From NCBI RefSeq assembly GCF_000378205.1, contig NZ_KB899423.1, positions 1-64,000 of the forward strand: a stretch of DNA of 64,000 bases, in the 5' to 3' direction. How positions within the stretch are numbered: the stretch's first letter is position 1; each line of letters begins with the position of its first letter. Source of the stretch: Sediminispirochaeta bajacaliforniensis DSM 16054 (GTDB lineage Bacteria > Spirochaetota > Spirochaetia > DSM-16054 > Sediminispirochaetaceae). Under the pieces are notes generated by a model that did no database searches, was not told the DNA's origin, and saw only the letters and a list, made by a program, of their open reading frames with translations. Position numbers and translations under genes: made by a program. Positions 19,085-27,722 of the stretch are shown here, piece after piece.

Positions 19085-20500
19085 ATGAATACACAAAGCA
19101 GGTGGGACTTTTCCATCTTCTGGCAGGAAGCATTGAACCAGTTGAAAAACGAACTATCGGATCAGGAGTTTGTTATGTGGTTCAGTAACATCTCCTATCA
19201 CTCCTCCGAAGAAGGAAAGCTTATCCTTTCGGTTCCCTCGGCATTCTACCGGGATCAGGTAAAACAGCGCTATATCAGTATAATAAAAGAAAAGCTCTAC
19301 GAACTATCAGGTTTTCAACTTGAAGTCGATTTTATCGTTACAAAGCGGGTAACATCGGAATCCCAGAAGGATAAAAATGAAGTTGCTAACCCTCCTCATC
19401 CCCCCATGGCGGCAGAACCGCTAGCCGGATCACTCCCGTCGGTCAAGAATGATCCTCCAAAAAAACACCCCGATCTCAGACCCGATTACACGTTCGAGAA
19501 TTTCGTTATTGGTGAGAATAACACCCTTGCAGCAAACGCTTGCATGGCCATCAGCAAAAATCCGGGAACTGCCTATAATCCCTGTCTGATATACGGGGGA
19601 GTCGGCCTTGGAAAGACGCATCTCATTCAGTCGATCGGAAATTATGCATGGGCACATAATCCCGACATAAAAATTGCTTATGTCACGGCAGAAACCTTTA
19701 CCAACGAATTTATAGAGGCGATTCACCATAACAAAAATCATCAATTCAAAAATAAATATAGAAAGGTCGATATCCTGCTCATCGACGATATCCATTTTCT
19801 CCAGGATAAAACGGGGACTCAGGAGGAACTCTTTCATACCTTCAATGCCTTGTATGAAACAAATAAGCAGCTTGTTTTTACCTGCGACCGTCCGGTGTCA
19901 GAGCTGAAACAGCTGACCGATCGCCTGAGAAGCCGATTTGAACGTGGACTCAACGTCGACCTTCAGGCCCCCGCTTTTGAAACAAGGTTTGCCATTTTGA
20001 AGCAGAAGGTAGAAGAGAAAAAGGTACCGATAAACGATGAAGTTATCGAACTCATTTGTCGAAACGTCACTACAAATGTAAGGGATCTCGAAGCTGCACT
20101 AACACGACTTATTGCCTATGCAGATCTCTTGCATAAGAAAGTGACCCTCGATATTGCCAGGCAACAACTCAAAGATGTCTTTTCCAATCCAAAAATGAGT
20201 AATATCACCGTTGAAATGATACAGCGCGTCACTGCCGAATACTTCAATCTCTCCCCTAACGACCTTCGTGGTAAAAAAAGGACAAAAGCCATTGCCTTTC
20301 CCCGACAGATCGCCATGTATATTACCCGGGAAATAACCGAATTCAGCACTACGGAGGTCGGTCTGGAATTTGGGGGAAGAGACCATACTACGGTTATGCA
20401 CGCCTGCCAACGAGTAGAAAGCAGAATGCAAACCGATCCCAGCCTGGAACCAATAATCCAACGCATTGTACGGCAAATCAAAGAGTACGGGACAAAATAA
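19085..20500 (+). CDS. dnaA: Chromosomal replication initiator DnaA
   Basis: 471 aa. Domain I (WQEALNQLKNELSDQEFVMWF) mediates oligomerisation; a proline-rich linker spans about residues 95-130. The AAA+ domain III has Walker A (GGVGLGKTHLIQSIG), Walker B (ILLIDDIHFLQDK) and sensor motifs. Domain IV ends with the DnaA signature (EFGGRDHTTVMHACQRVESR) that reads DnaA boxes. The ATG at 19085 is preferred to a TTG four codons earlier. It opens the dnaA-smORF-dnaN-recF-DUF721 series, and its stop codon overlaps the start of a 58-codon ORF (TAATG). Confidence 0.97.
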   Translation: MNTQSRWDFSIFWQEALNQLKNELSDQEFVMWFSNISYHSSEEGKLILSVPSAFYRDQVKQRYISIIKEKLYELSGFQLEVDFIVTKRVTSESQKDKNEVANPPHPPMAAEPLAGSLPSVKNDPPKKHPDLRPDYTFENFVIGENNTLAANACMAISKNPGTAYNPCLIYGGVGLGKTHLIQSIGNYAWAHNPDIKIAYVTAETFTNEFIEAIHHNKNHQFKNKYRKVDILLIDDIHFLQDKTGTQEELFHTFNALYETNKQLVFTCDRPVSELKQLTDRLRSRFERGLNVDLQAPAFETRFAILKQKVEEKKVPINDEVIELICRNVTTNVRDLEAALTRLIAYADLLHKKVTLDIARQQLKDVFSNPKMSNITVEMIQRVTAEYFNLSPNDLRGKKRTKAIAFPRQIAMYITREITEFSTTEVGLEFGGRDHTTVMHACQRVESRMQTDPSLEPIIQRIVRQIKEYGTK

Positions 20501-20676
20501 TGAAAAGATGGTACAACTATGAGGAAGATATGTGCATGAATGCCGAAGGCTGTGGATATGTGCATTTTCATGGAATAACCTTTACAAGTTATTCAGATGG
20601 GCAACTATTTCTTTCAAAAGAAATTATGGCGGATATTAACATATTCACCGTGCCTATTATTACTACTATTAATTAA
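20500..20676 (+). CDS. Small ORF of 58 codons overlapping the dnaA stop
   Basis: The A of the dnaA TAA is also the first base of an ATG (TAATG), the arrangement of translational reinitiation. The frame stays open for 58 codons: MKRWYNYEEDMCMNAEGCGY, then VHFHGITFTSYSDGQLFLSK, then a hydrophobic tail rich in Ile and Thr. It has two Cys (12, 18) and two His (22, 24) that could form a metal site, but no family is recognised. It fills most of the dnaA-dnaN gap (202 bp). It could be a real micro-protein or a chance frame; conservation in relatives would decide. Confidence 0.4.
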   Translation: MKRWYNYEEDMCMNAEGCGYVHFHGITFTSYSDGQLFLSKEIMADINIFTVPIITTIN

Positions 20677-20702
20677 TATATACTGTAGGTAGGAGAGGAA
20701 AG

Positions 20703-21806
20703 ATGAAATTTACCTGCGAAAAAAACGCATTGTTGAAAGAAATTTCCATTGCCCAGGAAATCATCTCTACAAGAAATGCACTTTCAATTCTTTCGAACGT
20801 ACTTCTCGAAGCCGACGATGGGTCCCTGACCATAAAAGCGACAGACTTGAAAGTAAGCTTCGAGACCAGAATACCAGTTGAAATTGCTGCTCCCGGAAGT
20901 ACTACGGTCTTTTGTGACAAATTTTTGGGAATTCTTCGTTCCCTACCGGAAGGTGATATCGAGGTTGAACTGGTCGACAACAGAGTTATGATACGGCCCC
21001 TCTTTCAGAAGATCAACTTTCAGCTTAAGAGTATTGCCGGAGATAAATTCCCCGAACTGCAGGAAGTATCCGAAGATCTTTATTTTGAGATTCCTCAAAA
21101 GGATCTTATTGAGATGATAGGCCAGACGATCTTTGCTGTTTCCGATGATGAGACTCGTTATTACATGAACGGAGTCTATGTGGAACAGGATGGTGAAAGT
21201 ATTTCCATGGTGGCTACCGACGGGAGAAGGCTTTCCCTTATCAAACGGCGAATAGAATCCGAATTGAAGGAATTCGACGCCGTGATCATTCCTCCAAAGG
21301 TTCTTCAGCTTATCAGAAAGCTTTCATCGGGAGAGGGAAATCTGAAAATTGCCATTTCCGACCGGAATATATTCGTTCAGTTCGATGATCAGCGGATTAC
21401 CAGCAACCTCATTGAAGGACAATTTCCTAATTATCGTCGGGTCATTCCCGACAGTCAGGACTACCAGTTGGTTGTAAATCGTGATCAGCTTGAAGAGGCG
21501 CTTAAACGTGTATCGCTTTTGGTTGAGCAGAAATCAAGAAGGGTCTATCTCAGTGTTGAGAACGCAATGATGCGACTTACCAGTGAAGAGAGCGATATCG
21601 GTGTCGCCAAGGAAGAACTTTCCTGTAGTTATGAGGGACCCGAGACCACCATAGCGTTGAATTATCTTTACCTTGCCGAACCTTTGAAGGTTATGCGTTG
21701 TGAAGAAGTCGTTCTTCGTTTTACTGAAGCAAATAAAGCGATCACCCTCGAACCGGTTCCTGAAGGCGATTATTTCCATATCATTATGCCGATGCAGCTG
21801 GATTAA
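20703..21806 (+). CDS. dnaN: DNA polymerase III beta subunit (sliding clamp)
   Basis: 367 aa, the normal clamp length with three repeats of the clamp fold. Recognisable segments are MKFTCEKNALLKEISIAQEI at the start, LEADDGSLTIKATDLKVSFE, SMVATDGRRLSLIKRRIES in the second repeat and the C-terminal hydrophobic pocket end (HIIMPMQLD, compare the usual PMR-L ending). It tethers polymerase to DNA. ATG at 20703 has AGGAGAGG eight bases upstream. A TATACT at 20679-20684 may be an internal promoter. It follows dnaA and the small ORF and precedes recF by 8 bp. Confidence 0.96.
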   Translation: MKFTCEKNALLKEISIAQEIISTRNALSILSNVLLEADDGSLTIKATDLKVSFETRIPVEIAAPGSTTVFCDKFLGILRSLPEGDIEVELVDNRVMIRPLFQKINFQLKSIAGDKFPELQEVSEDLYFEIPQKDLIEMIGQTIFAVSDDETRYYMNGVYVEQDGESISMVATDGRRLSLIKRRIESELKEFDAVIIPPKVLQLIRKLSSGEGNLKIAISDRNIFVQFDDQRITSNLIEGQFPNYRRVIPDSQDYQLVVNRDQLEEALKRVSLLVEQKSRRVYLSVENAMMRLTSEESDIGVAKEELSCSYEGPETTIALNYLYLAEPLKVMRCEEVVLRFTEANKAITLEPVPEGDYFHIIMPMQLD

Positions 21807-21814
21807 GTGAAGCC

Positions 21815-22894
21815 ATGGGGTTTTTGGCCCTGAAAACATATCAATATAGAAACCTAAAGGACGCGGAGGTGTGCCTTGATGCACCCCGCGTTTTTCTTGT
21901 AGGGGAAAACGGCCAGGGAAAGAGTAATCTGCTCGAGGCTATTTATCTATTGAGTTTTGGTTCTTCTTTTAGAACAAGGCGGGATCAGGAGCTTATCCGC
22001 CGGGGATGTGGCGAACTTGCGCTACATGGAAAAACCGCCGAGCATGATATATCCTTTTTGCTTTCAGGTAAGAATGGGACAACAAAGAGTATTAAACTCG
22101 ATGGAAAGCCAATTACCGATCGAAAAGAGCTTGTACGTATATTTCCTGCCATTGTTTTTTGTCACGACGATATCTCATTTGTAAACGGATCGCCGGAAAG
22201 AAGACGCTGGTTTTTCGACCAGACAATGAGTCTTCATGAACCGCTTTTCATCGATACCCTTCGATCCTATCGCAAAATTTTAAAATTACGAAATATGGCT
22301 TTAAAAGGAGATCGCAGAGATCTCCTTGATGTTTATGATATACAGTTGGCAAGGGCCGGGATGGAGATCCAGGAAAAGCGGAGAGAGGCAATAGAAGGCT
22401 TTAATACAACATTTTCTTCACTCCATGAGAAGGTTTCGGGTCTGGAGGGGGAAATGAAGATTGCCTACCGTCCCAGTTGGAAGGGATGTAAAGGCGAGGA
22501 AGATGTTGTTTTCCTTCTTCATCGCAGGAGGGAGAGTGATTTCGAGATGAAGACCTCCGGTTCCGGTCCGCATCGAGATCGTTTTGCCTTTCTTCTTGAG
22601 GGAAAGGATTTTTCTTCCATTGCTTCCACCGGTCAACTTCGGCTTCTTTCCCTGCTTCTTAGGGTTGGACAGGCCCGGTTTTTTTATGAGAAGTGCGGGA
22701 GACGGCCGGTGCTGCTACTTGATGATGTACTTTTGGAGCTTGATCCGAAACGGAGGCAGCGCTTTTTGGAAACGCTGCCGGAGGCCGATCAGATTTTTTT
22801 TACCTTTCTTCCCGATAGGCAGTATTCTGAACTGAAGGGAAACGATACCATGCTCTTACGGGTAAAAGAGGGTGAGTTTATTGAAGAAGAATAG
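21815..22894 (+). CDS. recF: Recombination protein RecF
   Basis: 359 aa. SMC-like ATPase: Walker A (LVGENGQGKSNLLEAIYLLS) near residue 28, the signature region (ASTGQLRLLSLLLRVGQ) and Walker B with D-loop (LLLDDVLLELDPKRRQRFLE). RecF helps RecOR load RecA at gaps and stalled forks. The start MGFLALKTYQYRNLKDAEV fits the family. The ribosome-binding site is weak (GTGAAG close to the ATG), so coupling to dnaN eight bases upstream is likely. Confidence 0.95.
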   Translation: MGFLALKTYQYRNLKDAEVCLDAPRVFLVGENGQGKSNLLEAIYLLSFGSSFRTRRDQELIRRGCGELALHGKTAEHDISFLLSGKNGTTKSIKLDGKPITDRKELVRIFPAIVFCHDDISFVNGSPERRRWFFDQTMSLHEPLFIDTLRSYRKILKLRNMALKGDRRDLLDVYDIQLARAGMEIQEKRREAIEGFNTTFSSLHEKVSGLEGEMKIAYRPSWKGCKGEEDVVFLLHRRRESDFEMKTSGSGPHRDRFAFLLEGKDFSSIASTGQLRLLSLLLRVGQARFFYEKCGRRPVLLLDDVLLELDPKRRQRFLETLPEADQIFFTFLPDRQYSELKGNDTMLLRVKEGEFIEEE

Positions 22895-22902
22895 GAGGCC
22901 GA

Positions 22903-23373
22903 ATGAAAAAGGCATCGGAAATTCTGTCTCAGTTTTTTGATCAGGCACAGCTGGAAAAAGCCCAGAAATACAGCTCTTTTTTCCGTAGTTGGAGAACAAT
23001 CGTCGGTATTGATATTGCGAGTCACACTCGGGTAAGGGAGATAGAGCGGGATGTTTTAATTGTGGAGGCGGATCATCCGGGTTGGGCTCAGATGATAGAA
23101 TTGAAAAAAAGACGAATTCTTCGGGATATCAATAAAAAGTACCCGGAATTTTCTTTGAGTAATATCAGGGTATGGATTGTACAGCAATTAGGGGCTGGCG
23201 ATTCGGTAGAACGAGAAGAAGGCAATAGAAATGAGTGGCACTATGAGCCTCTTCTTTTCGGTGAGAAAGAAAAAAATGAGAAAAAAAATGCCGGTGATGA
23301 CGGCCGTTTGCAGCAGATGCTTGATAGTATTGGGAAGATGGTCAAGGCCTCTGAGAAGGATAATCGCCATTGA
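22903..23373 (+). CDS. DUF721 / DciA-like protein
   Basis: 156 aa. The N-terminal 95 residues match the DUF721 family (SEILSQFFDQAQLEKAQKYS, FFRSWRTIVGIDIASHTRV, LIVEADHPGWAQMIELKKRR). DciA proteins of this family load the replicative helicase in bacteria without DnaC, and DUF721 genes often sit after recF. The C-terminal 50 residues are charged and low-complexity. ATG at 22903 has AGGAGG just upstream, 8 bp after recF. The stop codon overlaps the -35 box of the rpmH promoter. Direct evidence that this protein is a helicase loader is lacking. Confidence 0.85.
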   Translation: MKKASEILSQFFDQAQLEKAQKYSSFFRSWRTIVGIDIASHTRVREIERDVLIVEADHPGWAQMIELKKRRILRDINKKYPEFSLSNIRVWIVQQLGAGDSVEREEGNRNEWHYEPLLFGEKEKNEKKNAGDDGRLQQMLDSIGKMVKASEKDNRH

Positions 23374-23399
23374 CATTCCCGACGGATGCAACGTATACT
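23370..23399 (+). promoter_or_regulatory. Strong sigma-70 promoter of rpmH-rnpA-yidC-jag
   Basis: TTGACA (23370-23375), an 18-bp spacer and TATACT (23394-23399). The -35 overlaps the DUF721 stop codon. A transcript from here would have a leader of about 50 nt ending in AAGGAG before rpmH. Confidence 0.8.
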
Positions 23400-23454
23400 T
23401 TGTCACTCATTGGGACAAAAGCGCTGTATAGCGATACAATAAGGAGTTGCTTCT

Positions 23455-23610
23455 ATGAAAAGGACTTACCAGCCTAGCAGGGTAAAGCGCAACAGAAAAT
23501 TCGGCTTTCGAGCACGCATGAAAACCCGCGGCGGGCGGCTTGTTCTTGCCAGACGCCGAAAAAAAGGCAGAAAAAAGCTTTCTGTTGCTGATGAGAAAAA
23601 GCCTTACTAA
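23455..23610 (+). CDS. rpmH: 50S ribosomal protein L34
   Basis: 51 aa, [20 protein letters not shown] followed by [20 protein letters not shown]; this is the complete L34 signature. It is highly basic, as expected for a 23S rRNA-binding protein. The C-terminal extension after RRKKGRKKL (SVADEKKPY) is slightly longer than in E. coli. ATG at 23455 has AAGGAG eight bases upstream. The last 20 bp overlap the start of rnpA in another frame, an arrangement known for this gene pair. It is driven by the promoter at 23370-23399. Confidence 0.97.
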   Translation: MKRTYQPSRVKRNRKFGFRARMKTRGGRLVLARRRKKGRKKLSVADEKKPY

Positions 23611-23968
23611 GAGGGATAGATTGAAACACTCGGCCGACATCGGCCGAGTGTTCTCTTCACGAACCAGGGTGTCCTGCCTTGGCGCGAAACTGATGTATCG
23701 AATAAACAATACAAAAAGGAACCGTTTTACGGTTACCCTGGTTAGAAAGTATGGAAATGCCGTTCAGAGAAATCGGGCGAAACGAGTAGCCCGAGAGTCT
23801 TATCGGCTCATTAAACCGGAAATCCGACAGGGATATGACATGGTTCTGCTTTTGTATCGATCTGAAGATACATTGTCCAATCGTAGCCGTCAATTGAGCG
23901 ACTTATTACACAAGGCACAACTTCTTGGAAAGCGGCACCCGCTTCTTCCCTCGACCAACGACCAGTAG
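23591..23968 (+). CDS. rnpA: Ribonuclease P protein component
   Basis: 125 aa. The family start ([20 protein letters not shown]) and the conserved basic RNR helix ([20 protein letters not shown]) are present, with the central strands [12 protein letters not shown]. It binds the catalytic RNase P RNA and helps 5' maturation of tRNA precursors. The start at 23591 lies inside the 3' end of rpmH; an earlier in-frame start would only read rpmH sequence. yidC follows after 8 bp. Confidence 0.95.
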   Translation: MRKSLTKRDRLKHSADIGRVFSSRTRVSCLGAKLMYRINNTKRNRFTVTLVRKYGNAVQRNRAKRVARESYRLIKPEIRQGYDMVLLLYRSEDTLSNRSRQLSDLLHKAQLLGKRHPLLPSTNDQ

Positions 23969-23976
23969 GAGAAGGT

Positions 23977-25734
23977 ATGGACAAAAGAACTTTGCTGGCG
24001 GTTATTCTTTCAACCATTGTTATTTCCGTCGGTTTCATGATTCAAAACACGTTTTTTGCTCCTCCCCATCCCGAGGTACCGGCTGTTACAGAACAGGCGG
24101 ATGCTTCCAGGGATACAAATGCTTCCGATAGATCAGTTTCATCGAATGAGAATTCTCAACAGCAGCCGACGGCTCCTGTTTTACAGGCCCAAGGTATCAC
24201 TCCTTTTGGTGATGAGCCTGGAGAGAAGATGATTTCTCTCGAGACAAAGGTATTTAAAGCAACCTTCAGTAGCCGGGGGGCTCTTTTGACCAGCATGAAG
24301 TTGAAAGAGCACTTTGAGAATGGAAAACCGCTGGAGATGATTTGGCGGGGAAACGATGAAGAGGGGGCTTTTGGTATATCTTTTGGTGGACCGGAAAGAG
24401 ATATAACAAATGTTCCGTTTTTTGTCCGGAATATCGATGAGAATACGCTCGAGTTTTACCGTGAGTTTGCGGTACAGACCTCTTCAGGTCCCGTTCCCTT
24501 CACTTTGACCAAGCGCTTTCGCTTTGCTCCTTCCGATTATCTTTTCGAGGTTTCGGTTAAGATTGAGAATAGTGTGAATGCCTATCCGGCTCTCGACGAG
24601 GATGGCTATGCCTACACGCTATCCTTTGGTCCTCAGATTGGTCCCCAGGTTGAAAAAATGGATGGTAGATACGCCTATCGTCGTTATTTTACCTATGAAA
24701 ACGGGAAACAGAAAAATTATCGAATGAAAAATGGTTCTGTTTCTGTCGATAATCGGGTAAGTTGGGCCGCTGTACTTGGAAAGTATTTTGCAGTTATCGG
24801 AGTTCCCGATGCAACCGATTATGATCTTCTTTTTACCGAAGGTTCCGAGCCCGGTTTGTCGACAACTTCGCGGCTTTTCTTTTCCAGACCTCTTCTGAAA
24901 AGTAGCGTAAGCGAGGATGTTTTTCGTTTTTACATGGGACCGAAGATCAGCCGTGTCCTGACAAGGTATAACGATCCGGATAAAAATGGCTTTGGAACTC
25001 GTGACCTTCATCTTGAGGATGTTATGGACCAGGGGCGTCTGCTTGGCTGGCTTGAAGTCATAATGAAAAAGATTCTTGTCTTCTTCTATTCGATTATTCC
25101 CAATTGGGGTGTAGCCATCATTCTTCTTACTATTTTAGTCAAGGTCGTACTGTTTCCGATAACACATAAAAGCTACGAATCGACTAGTAAGATGCAGATG
25201 CTGCAGCCCAAGATGAAGGAGATTCAGGATAAGTATCGGGACAATCCAAACAAAATGAATCAGGAAATGGCGGAGCTTTATAAACGGGAAAAAGTGAATC
25301 CTATGGGAGGATGTCTTCCCATGCTTCTTCAAATGCCGATGTTCATTGCTATGTACGGCCTTTTTAACAAGTATTTCGACCTTCGTGGCTCCTCGTTTAT
25401 TCCTGGTTGGATTACCGACCTTTCGAGCCCTGAGTCAATATATAGTTTTGCACCCTTCAAGATTCCGATTCTGGGATGGAGCGATATACGTTTGCTTCCT
25501 ATGCTTTTTGTTGCAACGATGATCCTCTCCAGTAAGATGATGCAAAGTCCCTCTTCTGCAGGAAGCCAGAACAGTAGCATGAAGATGATGACCTACATGA
25601 TGCCTATCTTCTTCTTCTTCTTTCTTTACAATGCTCCCTCCGGGCTGCTGGTTTACTGGATTGTTACCAACGTGCTGACGATAGGACAGCAGAAGGTAAT
25701 CTCAAATATGCAGAAGCGTAAGGAGGAAGGGTGA
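23977..25734 (+). CDS. yidC: Membrane protein insertase YidC
   Basis: 585 aa, the Gram-negative type: an N-terminal membrane anchor (TLLAVILSTIVISVGFMIQN), a large periplasmic beta domain (about residues 80-340) and the conserved insertase core with five membrane segments (IIPNWGVAIILLTILVKVVL, CLPMLLQMPMFIAMYGLFNK, YNAPSGLLVYWIVTNVLTIG). The cytoplasmic loop KMQMLQPKMKEIQDKYRDNP carries the usual charged hairpin. It inserts inner-membrane proteins alone or with SecYEG. ATG has AGGAGAAGG upstream. Its place after rnpA and before jag is the classic order. Confidence 0.96.
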   Translation: MDKRTLLAVILSTIVISVGFMIQNTFFAPPHPEVPAVTEQADASRDTNASDRSVSSNENSQQQPTAPVLQAQGITPFGDEPGEKMISLETKVFKATFSSRGALLTSMKLKEHFENGKPLEMIWRGNDEEGAFGISFGGPERDITNVPFFVRNIDENTLEFYREFAVQTSSGPVPFTLTKRFRFAPSDYLFEVSVKIENSVNAYPALDEDGYAYTLSFGPQIGPQVEKMDGRYAYRRYFTYENGKQKNYRMKNGSVSVDNRVSWAAVLGKYFAVIGVPDATDYDLLFTEGSEPGLSTTSRLFFSRPLLKSSVSEDVFRFYMGPKISRVLTRYNDPDKNGFGTRDLHLEDVMDQGRLLGWLEVIMKKILVFFYSIIPNWGVAIILLTILVKVVLFPITHKSYESTSKMQMLQPKMKEIQDKYRDNPNKMNQEMAELYKREKVNPMGGCLPMLLQMPMFIAMYGLFNKYFDLRGSSFIPGWITDLSSPESIYSFAPFKIPILGWSDIRLLPMLFVATMILSSKMMQSPSSAGSQNSSMKMMTYMMPIFFFFFLYNAPSGLLVYWIVTNVLTIGQQKVISNMQKRKEEG

Positions 25735-25773
25735 TGAATGTGACATCCCGTTTACTCCAAGGAGATAAAACAT

Positions 25774-26457
25774 ATGGTAAAAGAATTCGAAGGAAAGACC
25801 GAAAAGGAGGCGATCGATAACGCAGTTTCAGCACTGAATATTGACCGTGAAGAGTTTGACGTTGAGGTTGTCGAATCCGTTAAGGGTGGCCTTTTCCGAA
25901 AAGGTGCGGTAAAGATCAGGGTTTTCATTGAAGATGACGATGATGGCTTTGATGTCGGTGATCGTTACAGCGAAGATGTTGATCCTCAGGCCCAAGATGA
26001 TTTTGAAAAGGCCTCGGTGACGTTTCTTGAAACACTGATCGAAAAAATGGGTTTTCCTGGTACGGTTTCTATCAATTTCCGGGAAGAAAAGAAAATTGGT
26101 TTGACGATTGATTCCCAACATTCCGGTATTCTGATAGGAAAAAAAGGAAAAAATCTTGATGCTTTGCAGCTTTTGGTTAATGTTTATTGCGGGAAGCTGC
26201 ATGAGGGACGCCGGGTTATTGTCGATGCTGAGAATTATCGAAGCAGACACGAGGAAAGCATTATCCGTCTTGCCGACAGAACAGCGGCACAGGTGCGGAA
26301 GACTAAGCGTTCCCGACTTCTTGAACCGATGAATCCCTTTGAAAGGCGATTGGTCCACACTACCTTGAATGATATCGATGATGTGGAAACCAGGAGCGAA
26401 GGCGAAGGCCTTTATAAACAAGTCCGGATCATTTACAAGGGTTCGGCAAACTATTAA
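25774..26457 (+). CDS. jag: Jag/KhpB RNA-binding protein
   Basis: 227 aa with the three domains of the family. Jag-N covers residues 1-50 (EFEGKTEKEAIDNAVSALNI, GLFRKGAVKIRV). The KH domain has the GxxG loop as GILIGKKGKNLDALQLLVN. The R3H domain has the Arg-x3-His motif in PFERRLVHTTLNDIDDVET. In Firmicutes KhpB binds RNA with KhpA and affects cell elongation; its role in spirochaetes is unknown. A good AAGGAGAT lies upstream of the ATG. A strong terminator follows. Confidence 0.93.
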   Translation: MVKEFEGKTEKEAIDNAVSALNIDREEFDVEVVESVKGGLFRKGAVKIRVFIEDDDDGFDVGDRYSEDVDPQAQDDFEKASVTFLETLIEKMGFPGTVSINFREEKKIGLTIDSQHSGILIGKKGKNLDALQLLVNVYCGKLHEGRRVIVDAENYRSRHEESIIRLADRTAAQVRKTKRSRLLEPMNPFERRLVHTTLNDIDDVETRSEGEGLYKQVRIIYKGSANY

Positions 26458-26483
26458 AATTATTATCAATATGAGTTAAGGAT

Positions 26484-26526
26484 GACCCCGACCTGCTTAG
26501 TAGGTTGGGGTCGTTTTCTCTTTTTC
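26484..26526 (+). terminator. Rho-independent terminator between jag and metK
   Basis: GACCCCGACCTG pairs with TAGGTTGGGGTC (26484-26512) with a short loop and one weak position. A T-rich run (GTTTTCTCTTTTTC) follows. It ends the rpmH-rnpA-yidC-jag transcript. Confidence 0.8.
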
Positions 26527-26544
26527 GTATGTAGGAGAAAAGCT

Positions 26545-27711
26545 ATGGATACAAAAAGGAAAGTACTTTTTACTTCAGAGTCTGTCAGTGAAGGACACCC
26601 CGATAAGGTATGTGATCAAATTTCCGATGCCGTTCTTGATGCCTGTTTGCGGGAGGATCCCACTTCGAGGGTTGCCTGTGAAACCTTTACAACTACGGGG
26701 ATGGTTCTTGTCGGTGGAGAGATCAGTACCTCTACCTACGTTAATCTTCAGGATGTGGTTCGAGGTGTTGTGAAGCGGATAGGGTACGATCGGCCGGAGT
26801 ATGGCCTTGATTGGGAATCCATGGCTGTTATCGATACGATTCATAATCAGAGCAGTGACATCTCTATGGGCGTTACCGCAGGTGAGAATAAGTATAAATC
26901 CCAGGGAGCCGGGGATCAGGGAATGATGTTCGGTTTTGCCTGCAATGAAACCGAAGAGCTTATGCCGGCACCCATCATCTTTGCCCATCGGTTGTTGCAA
27001 AAAGCGGCAGCGGTACGAAAGTCGGGAGAATGTTCCTGGATGCGACCGGATGCAAAGAGTCAGGTTACCGTTCAATACGAAGGGGGAAAGCCGGTGCGGA
27101 TCGATACCATCGTCATCAGCCATCAGCATAGCCCTTCTGTTTCAATAAAAGAGATAGAAGCGAGTCTCCGTAAACGGGTTGTGGAACCTGTTCTCGGTGA
27201 TACGGGACTGATAGACGAGAAGACGCGGTTTTTCATCAATCCGACGGGACGCTTTGTGATAGGAGGTCCTCATGGTGATTCGGGACTTACCGGTAGAAAG
27301 ATTATTGTCGATACCTACGGCGGTATGGGGCGTCACGGCGGAGGGGCTTTCAGCGGAAAGGACCCAAGCAAGGTAGATCGTTCGGCCGCTTACATGGCCC
27401 GTTATGTGGCGAAGAATATTGTCGCGGCAGGATTGTGTGATCGTTGTGAGTTGGAGCTCTCCTATGCCATTGGTGTCCCCTTCCCTATTTCCATTATGGT
27501 GGATACCTTTGGAACGGCTGTTGTGTCCGAAGAACGAATTGAGACTGCTGTTGAGAAGGTTTTCGACCTCTCTCCAGAGGGTATTATCCGGGAATTGGGC
27601 CTTTTGGCGCCTATCTACGAAGCGACGGCGGCATACGGTCACTTTGGAAGAGACGGTTTTTCCTGGGAACGGGTAGACAGGACCGAAGAGCTGAAAAAGG
27701 CCGTTGGTTGA
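26545..27711 (+). CDS. metK: S-adenosylmethionine synthetase
   Basis: 388 aa. Opening motif [20 protein letters not shown], the ATP-binding [15 protein letters not shown], and the phosphate-binding [20 protein letters not shown] are all present. It makes S-adenosylmethionine from methionine and ATP in the cytoplasm. The start at 26545 has GTAGGAGAAAAG upstream; the 21-codon upstream extension would read through the terminator hairpin. The 87-bp gap before it is filled by that terminator, and I see no SAM riboswitch. lysO-like follows at 12 bp. Confidence 0.96.
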   Translation: MDTKRKVLFTSESVSEGHPDKVCDQISDAVLDACLREDPTSRVACETFTTTGMVLVGGEISTSTYVNLQDVVRGVVKRIGYDRPEYGLDWESMAVIDTIHNQSSDISMGVTAGENKYKSQGAGDQGMMFGFACNETEELMPAPIIFAHRLLQKAAAVRKSGECSWMRPDAKSQVTVQYEGGKPVRIDTIVISHQHSPSVSIKEIEASLRKRVVEPVLGDTGLIDEKTRFFINPTGRFVIGGPHGDSGLTGRKIIVDTYGGMGRHGGGAFSGKDPSKVDRSAAYMARYVAKNIVAAGLCDRCELELSYAIGVPFPISIMVDTFGTAVVSEERIETAVEKVFDLSPEGIIRELGLLAPIYEATAAYGHFGRDGFSWERVDRTEELKKAVG

Positions 27712-27722
27712 TACGGCCATAG

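Noticed and set aside
26458-26544. Riboswitch before metK (SAM class)
   Set aside because: The 87-bp gap is filled by a simple GC hairpin and T-run that ends the jag transcript; no kink-turn or SAM-box pattern is visible.
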